A DNA stretch of 64,000 nt from the NCBI GenBank assembly GCA_963971225.1, contig OZ020268.1, positions 14,547,032 to 14,611,031 of the forward strand. Direction: 5' to 3'. Positions 24,624-36,760 of this stretch are shown here, in pieces; positions within the stretch are counted from its first letter, which is position 1; each line of letters begins with the position of its first letter. The notes below the pieces were generated by a model, which saw only the letters and a program-made list of their open reading frames with translations, did not search any database and had not been told where the DNA came from. Source of the stretch: Melieria omissa (lineage: Eukaryota > Arthropoda > Insecta > Diptera > Ulidiidae). Both the position numbers and the translations under genes were made by a program.

Positions 24624-24778
24624 CCCCTTCAAAATTTTGAAGTCCTTTTAAAAGGACAAAGGATGTAGAAATGAAAAACTGAGTACGCAGTATTACTATG
24701 TTTGGTCTCTAGTTTCACGCCTATATGGATTTTTTCCAGTGTGAAAACATTTTTTCATTTTTGTCGCACAGTGTAATA
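24624..24778 (+). repeat. Dispersed repeat, copy 2
   Basis: This is the second copy of the 17964-18108 repeat, in the same orientation and 6.7 kb away. It carries a few substitutions and a small insertion of T-rich sequence after TTCCAGTGTGAAAA. Both copies lie in the same intron. Confidence 0.85.
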
Positions 24779-25489
24779 ACACTGTGTGTGAAATTTACCC
24801 TCAAAAATTCAGACATGGGGGGGACCTACTGAGCGACTTTCTATAGGTATACTGAGTTGAGAACCACGAGCCGTTTGGCTGGATTGGATCTAGTTTAAGA
24901 GAAATCCGACTTTGAAGTTTGCTCAATTTAGTCGAGTTCGTCGCTTAACTCTTCGAACGTTTAAATGCTAATAGGTCCTAAATCGTTCCGAATATCGCTT
25001 TACTGTCTTCGGCAAGTTTGTAGATATTTTAACGACCAACAAGTTTGCTTAAGACACCAACACAAAAAAAATACATTCAAACTGTGTTTTCGGCAAAAAT
25101 GTCCCGAAAACCCCACATTCGTCGTGGCATGAAAACAGTATAGCGAACCCTCGTGAAAAAAATAAATGAGTATGCTTTTATATAGAGGGTTCGCTCCTGC
25201 ATCTAACAAACTAAAAATTTTGCCTGGGAAACGCCCATAAAAGGCGTGGCCTGGCGTCAAAGTTCAAAGTTTTTATAAAAACAAACTCAATTAATCTCCA
25301 ACTGATTTACACGATTTGGGTATCAAACGAAAGATACTTTTCATACCTTTCTTTTGATGTAATGAAAAGTCCTAAGCGAAAAAAAAAATTTTTTAAATAC
25401 ATTTTTTTATAAAAATTTTTTTTATGAATTTTTTTCTCGAAAAAATCCATTACAATAAGTTTGCTACCATATTGAAACGAAGAGGCACT

Positions 25490-25855
25490 CTGTGCTGTGC
25501 ATGAACGCTTTTCCAAGCATACTTTTAGGCATTCACTTTGAAGTATGGCAAATTTGGTATAATTCGCTTGGATAGTCCGATATGGCAAGGATGGTTCTCG
25601 AAAAAATGGGCTGTGCTAGAATGGGCGAGCGCTTTCCAATTGGAAGTTGCAAGAAACTTCGGCGCGATAAGAAAACTGGTATAAAAGCAGCAGTGGCAGC
25701 GCAAGGAGCCGAGTCTGTGTTGAGCAAGCAAAGTGGTAACAAGTGTAGATACAAGGAAGTATAAATCTGTAAATAAAGTGATTGTTGATTTCTGACTGCG
25801 TTTTTACGCTGACTAATTGAAGTTGTTTTATTTTCAAACACAATCAAAACGAACC
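25490..25855 (+). other. Possible solo LTR (promoter-like and poly(A)-like signals)
   Basis: A good TATA box (GGTATAAAAGCAGCAG at about 25678) is followed after about 100 bp by AATAAAG at 25772 and then a T/G-rich stretch. This is the order of U3-R-U5 signals in an insect retrotransposon LTR. No coding sequence, matching second LTR or clear target duplication is seen, and the ends are arbitrary. It could also be a chance TATA-like sequence. Confidence 0.3.
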
Positions 25856-28491
25856 TTGGAAAACAAACTTGGATTTTCGTAACAATATTGTAGCCTGTGA
25901 AATTCCCTTTACAATAAAAGGAATTGTATAGTTACATTGCAATTATTTTCTTAAAAAACTTATAATCGTTAAGTCTCTGAAAAATTGTTCACACCTATAT
26001 ATTTCACTTTCACTGATCGTCTTTTTTCATCATAATTTTATCCTTCCCATTCATTGTCATTAGGGCCGAGGAATTCTTCGTTTCCAGCCTAGATTACTTA
26101 TGCACTTGACCCAGTACTTGTTTTCAGAAGGTGTTGAACAAAAACAACACTTAGAAAAGAATCAGCAGTACATGATTCTTAAAAGTATTCAAAGATAATT
26201 TGAATTGCTATAATCTAATTTCTATCTTATCAGCAATACTCGATCTATACGATTTTTCAAAAGTTGTAATGCATGCGACTTTTGAAAAGTAATAAGTAAA
26301 TCATTGAAGATGACATTGAAGATATCCCTCGTTTCTTTGTAGTGAACTGATCTGAACTGATTTCCTTGTTAACTTTTGTTGTGTGCAATTTCATTCAAAC
26401 AAAACCCACAATTAAACCTACGCTGACGTCTTTGAATACAGACACCGACAAAGTTTAAGATGGGAAAGATATCTACAAACTTTTTATTCCAATCCCCAAT
26501 TTACAGTAATTGCTGGTTGGTGTTATAAGATATTTTCTAAAAATAATTACGTAGTCTAATAATAGATCCGCAAAATTATAACTTCCCATTTCTTTTCCAT
26601 TTTTTTATTCCCATTTTTTTCCCCATTTCATTGATAAACGCTTTAAAATTCCTTCAAACAAATTACTTCCTCCTTCTCAAAGTTTCATTTATGTTCAATT
26701 ATGCCATTTTTACATAACTTTCATCTCAATTTAACTTCCATTCAAATCAATTTATAATTTATTTATTTTTTTACTTCCTAAAATACATTTCCCATGAATT
26801 TCGAATTATTTCTATTAAATTTTGATTTATAAAGAAATTCGCTTAGCAGCACAAACAAAGAGCACAAAGATAACCAAAACTTTGCCAAAAGGGAGAAGGC
26901 AACGCAGTGCAGAGCGCTGTCAGCCGCCACCCTGCAATGCATTAAATATTAAAAATCCTCATCAAATAAAACTCCATTTACTTAGGCACAAATGCACAAC
27001 AACAACAACAGAAACAAACAACATCAATCTAGAACAAATCGGCAATTCGCAAAACTTGGCATTACAGCTGCTGTCGATCTGAGCTGCGCATCAAAGCCTG
27101 AAAATAGATGCGGGGGCCAGAAAAGAAATGTTCAACTTTGAAATTAATTAAGTTTCAAGTGCCGCAGCCACACACACGCAACGCGTCAAACGCGACTCAG
27201 CAGCTGATGAGGCTTGAAAGACGCAGTGCGCCCATTTGCTTTCAGCAGTTGAAATACTTTTTTCCAACACACAAAACACACTCACACACATGCAACACAC
27301 ACAAGATAGCAATTCAGAGTTGCCAGCTGAAGCACAAAAAAGCACCAAAGGCAAAAGTTAAATGTTGCATGTCGACATGTTGAGAGTTGAACTCAAACGT
27401 AAAAGTTGCGCGTATGAGCGAGAAGTGAAAAAAGTGCCAAGCGGGTAAGGGGGACGCAACGAACGCAAAATGAAATTAGCGCTCAGCGCAAACATTAGCA
27501 CGCCGCGCCTTTGTGGCTTATCGCTGTGAGCAGTTGGCGCCACTTTTGTTGTTGGCGCTAATTTATGCAGCTAACAACTACTTTTTGTTATTGTTGTTTA
27601 TTCTGCACAATTTGCAGCGTTTTTGTTACCATATCTAACCATAGAGTTGCACTCAGCGCAGGCAAAAATTCAAAATTAAGAAGAAAAAATACAAATAAAA
27701 ACATTGTTGGGAAAAGCAGAAGAAGCAGAAGAAGCAGCTCGCCTACGCACACACACATACACACACACTGCGGAAGAAAACAAAAATAAAAACCCACAAC
27801 CAAAAAATATGAGCTGCTCGCCGTCGTCCATTCGCATCACGTTTCGCAATTTTCCCGTCGTGTAATTCGTTTTAATGCGCATCGCATTGCTGTTGTTGCT
27901 GTCAATGCAGCGCACCCCAGCCACCAAGCAGCGCTAGCGGACAGTGCCGTGAAAGTGCCACGCAAGAACGCAAGACGACCGCTCGCACGCGCATCGAAGC
28001 ACGAATGCGACAAAGAATGAAATAAATGTTGCAAATAAAATGCGAGCAGCGACAATGGCGCTGGCAGCCACTGCGGCACGTATGTTGTAAATACATGCGA
28101 AATATTAACTGCAGAAATGCGATATTTCATACTTACTTAGTGAGTGACGGCCGCAAAGCAACTGCGAAAGCGAAGGCAAAGGCGAAGCGGACATGTCATT
28201 CCGGCGACCCCATTTGCTCCAACTCGAGCAACAGACGGTGCACGACATTTGCTTTGCATGCACTGAGCTGGGTTGAAGTTTAAGACTCCGATTCAAGCGG
28301 TCATAACCTTTGACAGCAAATGTTTTTCGTATGAAAACTAGTTGGCATCAAATATCACTCATACGCCATGTGGTGCGCAATGGCGCAAAGCATGTTAATT
28401 TGTTTGGAGGGGGGAAAATATTAATTTGAAGGATGAGAAAGCACATTATAAAGAATATTTTTTATTTTTAAGAATAAAAATAAGCTTGCTT

Positions 28492-28575
28492 ATGAAAAAG
28501 CTCCTCATTAAATGTTTAGGTTCGACATAAAACTGTGGCGTTGTTCCAGAAGTTTTAAAAATTCACAAAGACAAC
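28492..28575 (+). repeat. Diverged SINE tail fragment
   Basis: TATGAAAAAGCTC followed by TTCG and GACATAAAACTGT resembles the 3' body of the SINE at 53388-53697 (TATGAAAAAGCTC, GTTCGGCATAAAACTGTAGG). No tRNA-like head precedes it, so it is a 5'-truncated or decayed copy. Confidence 0.5.
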
Positions 28576-28604
28576 ATGTGCTGAAGCTTTCCACAAGTCA
28601 CTTT

Positions 28605-28795
28605 TTAAGCTTTTATTCTTTGACATTTGACAAGTAAAAACTACGCCATTACTATAAATGGAACGATACACGCTTCAGCAAGGCATTGAAATTATTAAAA
28701 TTCACTAAAAAAAATTGCGAAAATCTTGCAGTCACAGTTCGCAAAACCAAAGCATTTTTGGGTCGTCGTGAAGCACCTTGTCGGACCGCAGCACA
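28605..28795 (+). mobile_element. mariner-family N-terminal fragment
   Basis: From the ATG at 28658 the reading MERYTLQQGIEIIKIH meets a stop. One base on, it continues as KNCENLAVTVRKTKAFLGRREAPCRTA. This is the start of a transposase whose later part matches the fragment at 30125-30817 (KLVEKFELLGQVSDVKN and on). The natural join would be EAPCRTAVQ-KLVEKF. Both fragments are in the same orientation, about 1.33 kb apart. They are therefore either one element split by an insertion or two partial copies. Confidence 0.6.
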
Positions 28796-30124
28796 GTGCT
28801 TCGACTCCATACAAAATTGCGGCAAAAATAGAAGGAGTACGTTAAATTCGCTGAAAATTTGCAGTCTAAGTCATTTTGGGCTAATGATTTCAAAATTTGT
28901 GTTTGTTTCAAAAAAAAATATATAGTTAAAAAAAAATCGAATATATATGGTTATATATTATCTTGTCATCACAGAGCCCAAACCGCTGGAGCTATTATGA
29001 TGAAATTTGGTCAAAAGTTGTATTTTAGAAAGTCAACCCTTAAACAGAAGCGATTTCGAAAACGTCGACCTGGAAAGGGCGGAAAGGCGGTGGTGAAGCT
29101 TATATGGACAGACATTGTTTTTTGGTCGGATTGTTTAAAAATTATGTATATGTATACTAAAAAAGCAATAACAAAATACATATCTTAGCATTTTTCTAAA
29201 TTCGATATTTAAAGGGTAGAAAGAGGGCGGTAAAGTTGCTAAAGGCATATAGTTTTTGTTTATTTGATATTCGTAGAGCTTAACATGGAGATGAGGCAGG
29301 TGAATATGCAATGCAGCTCAACCTATAACGGCGAGACTATTCTTCAAGACTTATTCTTCAAAATTGGACCTTCTTCAAAGTTATACATTCCTCCTTTTTT
29401 TTAGAATATATATGCGTTAAATCACATTTTAGCTAACAAATTTCATAATAATGAAAAAATTTGGATTGTATGGCTCATAATGGGTTAAATATGCGTACCA
29501 AACCTATTTTTTATAAAAAACATTCATAATTCGTTGCATTGCCTTAGTTAAACATTTTAATCGCAATTTTAACTCAAGCGATTTCTATACAAAAATCAAC
29601 ATTAGTAGTTTCGAAAAAATTGAATATTTTCCATAGGCGCAAAAAGACGCAAAATTTTTTTTACGGATTTAAGAGAAGAAAGTCCATCCAAAAAGGGCCA
29701 TAAAAAGGATTTACGCCAGTTGACGCCATTCGATATTAATTGCCTTTCTAAATTTGGTTCTTTTTAATTTTCATGGGTTTAAAAAACATTCATTTTTGAA
29801 AATTCGTACAAAAAAAATTATAGATGCTAAATAAAAAAAACTGATCAGTGGTCTCGCTCCTATCAATTAAGTTTTAATATTAAAAGAAATTGGAAGCCTA
29901 TCTACAACAACACATTTTCTACCATTTTTTTTATACAAGCACCTAAATTTCGTTTTTCCCCTTCATAAATTTTTTTAAAAATATATCCGACTTTGACAAG
30001 CTATATCTCCTAATCTCGACAATTTTTCGATAAAGTATTTCGGATCCAGCTTAACTAAACAATTACCTTTAACATGATACTACTTTTGTCAAAATCCGCG
30101 ATAATTTTTTTTCTTATTTTTGTC
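28796..30124. other. AT-rich spacer between two mariner fragments
   Basis: This 1.3 kb stretch is AT-rich, with oligo-A/T runs and phrases such as CCGCTGGAGCTATTATGATG near 28983 that look like mobile-element sequence. There is no recognisable protein. It may be DNA inserted into a mariner element, or simple flank between two copies. Confidence 0.35.
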
Positions 30125-30817
30125 CACTCTCGAAGCACTGTGCGCAGTACAGAAATTGGTGGAAAAATTCGAGCTGTTGGGACAAGTTAGTGATGTGAAG
30201 AATAAAACCCGTGCACGTCGCTCAAGAACAACTGAGAATATTGCTGCTGTAGCCCAAAGTGTTGAAGAAAACCCAGGTTTGTCGATTCCTCGTCGTTCTT
30301 TGGAATTGGGCATTCCAAAAACGTCATTACACCGTATTTTGCATAAAGACTTGGGTCTTAAGGCTTAGTAAGTTCAGTTAACACAAGAACTCAAGCCGAC
30401 CGATCATCAACAACGTCTTGTCTTTGCTGATTGGGTCCTCTGGGTGTTATCTCTGGAAGATGTGATCACAATTGGCCACCGAGATCTTGTGATTTAACAC
30501 CTTGCGACTTCTTCCTTTGGGCCCACGTGAAAGATAAGGTGTACGCCAACAGTCCAGCGTCGATTCAAGACCTCAAAGATAGAATTCGTGAGGCTATCGA
30601 GAACATAGGGCAGTCACTTTGCGATTTGGTTATGAAAAATTTCATGAAAAGGATATGGTCCTGTAAGCGTGGTCGTGGTGGCCATTTGGCTGATGTTGTT
30701 TTTCATTATTAACGGCATACCTTCCTCTTTATTATGAAATAAACATCCGATCATTTATCTCAAAAAATTGCATTTTTCTTTGAATACCAAAATAACACCT
30801 CTTGTTGGAAAACCCTG
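30125..30817 (+). pseudogene. mariner-family transposase remnant without catalytic core
   Basis: The first block (to 30368) has the helix-turn-helix region VEKFELLGQVSDVKN, TTENIAAVAQSVEENPGLSI and TSLHRILHKDLGLKA. After a stop the reading continues as TQELKPTDHQQRLVFADWVL. It then jumps to a C-terminal block, CDHNWPPRSCDLTPCDFFLW, which holds the third acidic motif region and runs to HLADVVFHY and a stop at about 30712. The region with the first and second catalytic Asp is absent, so this is an internal-deletion derivative. The right terminus appears to be TTGTTGGAAAACCCTG followed by TA at 30818-30819. Confidence 0.75.
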
Positions 30818-31079
30818 TATATGCACTTTATGATACATCTGTTGCAAAGCAATAAGTTATGTTTAAGTGTCATTTTTGGATAAAACAAATTGTTATCAAT
30901 CTGAAGTTAATGTTAAATGAAAAACTTTTAAGTTAAACGAAATGTGATTAAATTCAAGATAAAAAACCTTAAAACTACCCCAAATGTGATTTAACTGTGT
31001 CCATTTTTATGGTAAATATATTATAAACAAGTATTTATGCAAATTGGGAAAATTGTTTAATTTAAAAAATGTGTTATAT

Positions 31080-31160
31080 GAATCCCGGGATCAAATCCCG
31101 GGATCCCGGAATTTGACTTTTCAATCCCGAAAATCCCGGGATCGCAAAATGGCAAAAAAT
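31080..31160. repeat. Cluster of ATCCCGGGAT palindromes
   Basis: Within 80 bp, CCCGGGAT or ATCCCGGG appears repeatedly (31085, 31097, 31105 and 31132 regions), with additional ATCCCG and GGATCCC half-sites, then GCGATC/ATTGCGATC. Overlapping palindromes could form hairpins. Such arrays occur near the ends of some DNA transposons, but no element boundary was found. Confidence 0.6.
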
Positions 31161-34100
31161 TGCGATCCCTATCGTTAACATAGGGTTTGAAGTATAAACA
31201 ACATTGTATCCTCGTAAATAGAAATAGGAATAAATTAGACATTCACCATATTCTGGTATTCTGCACACATGAATTTCTGCGTAACCCGAAACCCAGTTTC
31301 CTATACACTCATAATTTAAATTATAGCTTTTCGGCACACTTTCAGTTGCTTTTTGAACACAAAATGTAATTAACCACGGCACACAAATTACACAGACCCC
31401 AATTCAAACGGCCGTAATGGTATTTGCTTTGTAGTTGATTCGCTCCGAAAGCAGTCCTTTTGCGTTTAATATTTTGTTAGTGTTTGCTTTTTGGCAGGTG
31501 CCAAGTGCTTAGCTGCAACTCGAGGCAAACCCTCGCACAAACACACACACAAACACACACACATATATATAAAAACTCACGCACCCACAACTGCATGAGC
31601 ACCACTAGCTGAGGGCAAATTTTAATTTAAAATTCATTACGTCAACGCGGACGCAAGTGCATGCCAAGAAAATAAATAACGCGTCGAGTACGAGACGCGC
31701 TCGAAAATAAATTAAAAGTCACTCATACGACACGTGCCACGGGCTGTGCTGGCATGCACATGGCTTCGGGGTTTTTCTGCGCGCATTGCATGTCAACCTT
31801 TTTCGGTGCCACTTGAAGCGCTCATACATTTTAAATGAACACAACGCCGTCAAACCTTCACGTCACACTTTTAGGCCAAGCAAAGTCACGCATAACTAAC
31901 TCAACAGCGGCCAGCTAAGCAAAACCTGTGCAGTGGTACCTGCTAGCCAGAGGCCCTGTACCTGCCTAGCAAGTGTTGACGACAGGGCGACGGCCAGTCA
32001 ATGGGGCACAAATCCTTTGGCACTTTGAGCTGAAACTTTGGCAGCAGAAATTCGCTTTCGAGCGCACAAAACAAACTTTACAAGCACTTCTGATTATGAC
32101 ATGAAGCCCCCACAGCAACGAACACACAGCTCGACAGGCAAATTGACGACCAGGCAGCACAGGCGACAGGGCGAACAGGCGCACGAAATGACTTAATGTG
32201 GTGATTGACAAAATTCTCCCCACTGGGTAAGTGGGTAAATATGAACTCGGCGACTGCAAGAGCAACACCAAACACATTTAAAAGCACACACACACATACA
32301 TACATAAACAAGCACATACTTGCGCCTTGGGGAAGAGAAAGGAGAACGCGTCGCTCGGCACAGTTATTAGAGCAATGTTGGCAGTTGAAAGGACGCAGTC
32401 ATTCGCAGCAATACGCTGAATAATTAAGAAACTTTTCAACGAGCGCCCAACCGCCCAACCGCCCAGCCGCCCACACTGGACCACAGCAGCAGCTGGCAGG
32501 TGTGTTGCGAAGCGTCTGTCAATTAGTGTTTAAGTGTTTGCAAGCATTTTATGTATATTTGTGTGTGTGTGCGTGTGCTGTGCTAACAATGTTCTGCTGC
32601 TTCTCGCTGCTGCGTTCTGGGCCTCGGTGTGGCGAAAAACGTTAACTTCTAATGCCATTTTTTTGATGGCACGTCGCCGCGTTTGGCAGTTTTGACTTTT
32701 GCCCATCAAATAGTCGCACGCGCGCGTCTCTGTTACATCACTTTTACGACTCAGCAGTATTTGAATGCCGCCGCCGTCGGTGCACGCACATGCGCCTCAA
32801 ACTGTGCTGCAAAAATGCCATTTCGGTTTTTTTTTGCTCTTTGACCTCGCATGACGCGGCGCATTTGGTTTTTTGCGAATTTGTGCTTTGTATCTAATTT
32901 CCGCCAAAACTGCCAACATTAACCAACAACCGACAACGAATTGTACAGAAAAGTAAAAGTGAAAAGTTGTACAGAAATTTTGCCAGTAAAAGAAAGTGTG
33001 AAAAGTGGTATATTTCTATTTCTGGCTATTGCCTCACAAATGATTTGCCAAAAGTTCGATTTTTTTCTAATCGATTATTCCTTTTAATAGTCATTCGAAA
33101 TATTAAATGTCCAATCTGTTTAATTCTCCTAAATCTCTTTTATTTAATCTTTGATTTCAATTTCGTTTTACATAAACATTTTGTTTGCCAATTTGCCCCA
33201 ACTTTAGTAATTTTTATGTTTTTATGTATTTAATTTTTTAATGCAATTTCGTTCAATCCAATTCTGAGTCATTTCCCAATGCACACAGCACTCTCACTTT
33301 TTGCCTGAAAATTTCCGCAATCCGCAATCTGCCAACGCTGAGCCGTCTAACGAAAAAGTGTAAAAGTAATCGCCGCCGGTCGCCAGTGGAATTGGACTTT
33401 GCCAATCAGTGGCACATCGTGCGCTCATTATGCGACCCTTTGTCAATACAGCCCTAACAACAACAACAGCAAAATAACGTACAAACAAACAAACAAATAA
33501 ACAACCAGCGAGCCGCTTGCAGCAGGCGTGCCGAAAGCGACGCCGAGTGAGAAGCGCGTACACGAAAAAATTGTTTATTGGCGCCGCAGATCAGTTCTAC
33601 ACACGCACACACACACACACACACTCGCATCTGTTTTTTTCGCATATGCATACAAAAGTCTGCCCAGCAGCGTCTGCCATAACTACTTTCTCTACTATAA
33701 CTTTTTTGCACTTTGTCTCCTTTGGCCAGACCGCCAAAAGTTTTTTCGTATTCGCCACTTTTCCTTTATGCCTTCTGCGCATACTATTTGTTATTGCCGC
33801 TTTCCATTTTTTCCGCGTTTTTTTACATTTTTTTTTTCATTTCGTTTTTTTATTGCAAGTCACTTTTGAATTTGCCACAAGTTTTTGTAAATGATTTATT
33901 GTTGCTGTTATTGTTGTTGTCGCTGTTGTATCTGGCCATTGTTGTGCTCTTTTGCTGTTGTTGTTATTATTGCTGCTGTTTTTTTTCTTTTGTTGTGCCT
34001 TGTGCCGTCTTCTTGTTTTCGCTTATTTTGGTGTTATGGTTATTGTTGTTTTTGTCACTGCTGTTTGCCATTCGACAGCCGCCGCAGCGATTTCACTTGA

Positions 34101-35865
34101 CAAAGGTCGCAAATTCCGGCGAGCGTTGCCACTGTGTGTGTGCGCCAGCACTTCGGCCTCAGTCTACGACCACTTAAACGGCAGCCGAATGTGTTCCGTT
34201 ACTTTTGGCTTCTTAACTTTTTGCCTGGCGTATGTTTTCATTTGATTCTGCTGATTCAATTTCATTTCATTTGTGCGCGTTTGTTTCGGCGCTCAACAAC
34301 AGCGCCAACCTTTTGCAGGCCCCCCACACACACACACACACAGCAACAACCCCGACCTACACACATAACGATGCAAAAATGGCCCGAAAATGCCGAGAAT
34401 AGGAAATATCAACCAGATCGTTGTGGGTTTTCCGCATTTTGCGCACTTACTCTTGTTTTTTGCCGCCTCATGGGTCTACAAACAACACACACACACACAC
34501 AAACGCAGACACAATCGCCGAGTGGCGCAAGTAAACAAACACAAACACGTGCGCCCACTAAACAAAAACCCAGACCCGAACTTGATTTGAAATATTTTAA
34601 CATATTTATCATTGGGTCAATATTTTTGAGGTTTAGCCGTTTGGTCGTTTGGTGGGTCGTTCGTTCGTTTGTTCGTTTGTTCGGTTGCCAAGCACTTCCG
34701 ATTTCACTGTTTTACTGCTGCTCCGTTAGCGCTCATTCTGTAAACAACAAAAACTTTTCACTTTATAAATCACTTATGTAAGCCATTTTTCTTGCCAACT
34801 CCCATTCGCTATTCATGTCGGCCATTATTATCGGTTTCCATTCCGCCTACAATTATTGCGCCCGAATTCATTGTGAATTCGCATTCGTGCGGCCCAAATG
34901 TGTAGTTGAGCACAACGCTCGAGCGGTGTGTGTGGCGAATGCTTGTGCAGTCAGCATCTGATTGTTTATACGTGTGTGTATGTGTGGGTGTATATGAGAG
35001 CGTTTTGTTGTTATTCGTGTGTGCGTGGCAGCTCTCAGTGGAATCAAATGTTGGCTCTTCAGTTCGGTGCGCTCACTCTTAACATTAAATAAATAAAGTT
35101 TACATTTCTTATTAGCATAATTGAATGTTTTTGGCTAAGTAAGACGAATGCGCTGAGCAACCGCTGCGTCCCGGCCAAAGCCACTCCCGACTATGTACTT
35201 CAGTTCATATATTTGCGCTGTTTGCTTTTCTTAACTCCTGAAAAACAGATGCTTTTGGCTTTTCGAAATAAATATGACTCATTGTTGTTTGGTGTGAGTG
35301 ATGATGTGATTGATGCTTTGTAGTTTGTTAGATGTTTAATTTAATGTTTGTTTATTTCGTAAACTAAACGATAACATTTTATCGGTTAGAATCGTAACAA
35401 GAGTTTATACTTAAAATAAGTGAAAAATTAAATTAAAAATTAAAAACACAAATTATAAACAATTTCTTTAAACTTGTCGAAACACACATAAAACAGCAGC
35501 ACGCTCTGGTTTCTATCTGCTGTAGACAGGATGCGCAAATTTGATCGCCGATGAGGAGAATGATCACAGTTGCTCACACTTCTGGGTCTCATGAATTACG
35601 AGCAGAGCCCCGCGGCTTTAAAAACTTTATAAATCAAGTTTCTTCAATTAATCAATTTCCTTCATACAACACTTTCACCTATAAATTAAATTAAATAAAT
35701 CAATAAATCAAGTTTCTTCAATAAATCATGTTTCTTCATACAAGACTTTAACCCGTGATTTGCGCCTTTAGACCCGGAATTTCAAAAATTCCTTCTTAGC
35801 GGAAGTTTAATTTCTTTAATGTATCACAGTTCAAATTTCATGTTTGTAGCTTCAGCGGTTTGGGC

Positions 35866-36760
35866 TGGGTGGTAATGAATTAGTCAGTCAATCAATCAGT
35901 CAGTCAAAGCAAATAATTATTTGTATGTGAATTTGAGTAGTATGGGCAGTGCCACGCCCTTTTTTATGCACTGCATAACCCAGTCTTCCAGTTGAACGGT
36001 GCGACCCAGTTTCATTGATGTGCGACTTACAGTTCCACAGTTACGCGGAAAGTTTCAGTCACAAAAAATGTGCCACGTCTCTCACATTTTACGAGTAGAA
36101 TTAAATACATATGTATTGGGTGACGGTGTACAAAATTTCAATGATGTCCGACTTAGAATTCCGAAGTTATTCCACATTAAAAATTTGGGTTGTATGGGCG
36201 GTGCCATGCCCTCTCGTACAATACCCACCACATTCTATCTGTCGAAGGACACGTCTAAATCGTAAGTGTATGCCAAATTTTATTGATATCTAAGCTGTAG
36301 TTCCAAAGTTATTCAAAGCATTTGGGTTGTTTGAAAAGTCCAACGCCCATCAAACTTTATTTCATTTTATTGTATTTTAATTTATTTTATTTTATTTTAT
36401 TTTATATTATTTCATTTTATTTTATGTTATTTTATTTTATTTTATTTTATTTTATTTTAGTTTAGTTTATTTTATTTTATTTTAGTTTAGTTTAGTTTAG
36501 TTTATTTTATTTTATTTTATTTTATTTTATTTTATTTTATTTTATTTTACTTTATTTTATTTTGTTTTATTTTATTTTATTTTATTTTATTTTATTTTAT
36601 TTTATTTTATTTTATTTTATTTTATTTTATAACAATTTTTTTTATTTTTAAGTGGTGATCCTGTATCAAATATCAATGCAATCTGACCTACAATTCCGAA
36701 GATATTCCATTTTAAAAATTTAGGTTGTATCGAAGTTGCCACGCCCAACTGTCGGATTAT
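35866..36760. repeat. Four diverged tandem units, 125-140 bp, around a microsatellite
   Basis: Each unit carries a TGATGTGCGACTTA-like phrase, TTCCGAAGTTATTCCA, AAATTTGGGTTGTATGG and GTGCCACGCCC or decayed forms. The closing phrase lies near 35951, 36201, 36341 and 36738. The fourth unit is displaced by the (TTTTA)n tract at 36357-36630. The first unit is preceded by a TCAGTCAGTCAATCAATCAG-like run at about 35882-35906. It is non-coding and of unknown repeat class. Confidence 0.6.
36357..36630. repeat. (TTTTA)n microsatellite
   Basis: About 270 bp of TTTTA repeats with a TTTAG variant cluster near 36455-36505 and scattered substitutions. It interrupts the tandem array at 35866-36760. Confidence 0.95.

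Noticed and set aside
33500..34780. Several open frames of 100-215 codons
   Set aside because: Low-complexity Cys/Leu/Phe and Thr/His runs from TTG and CA repeats, with overlapping frames on both strands and no conserved motif.
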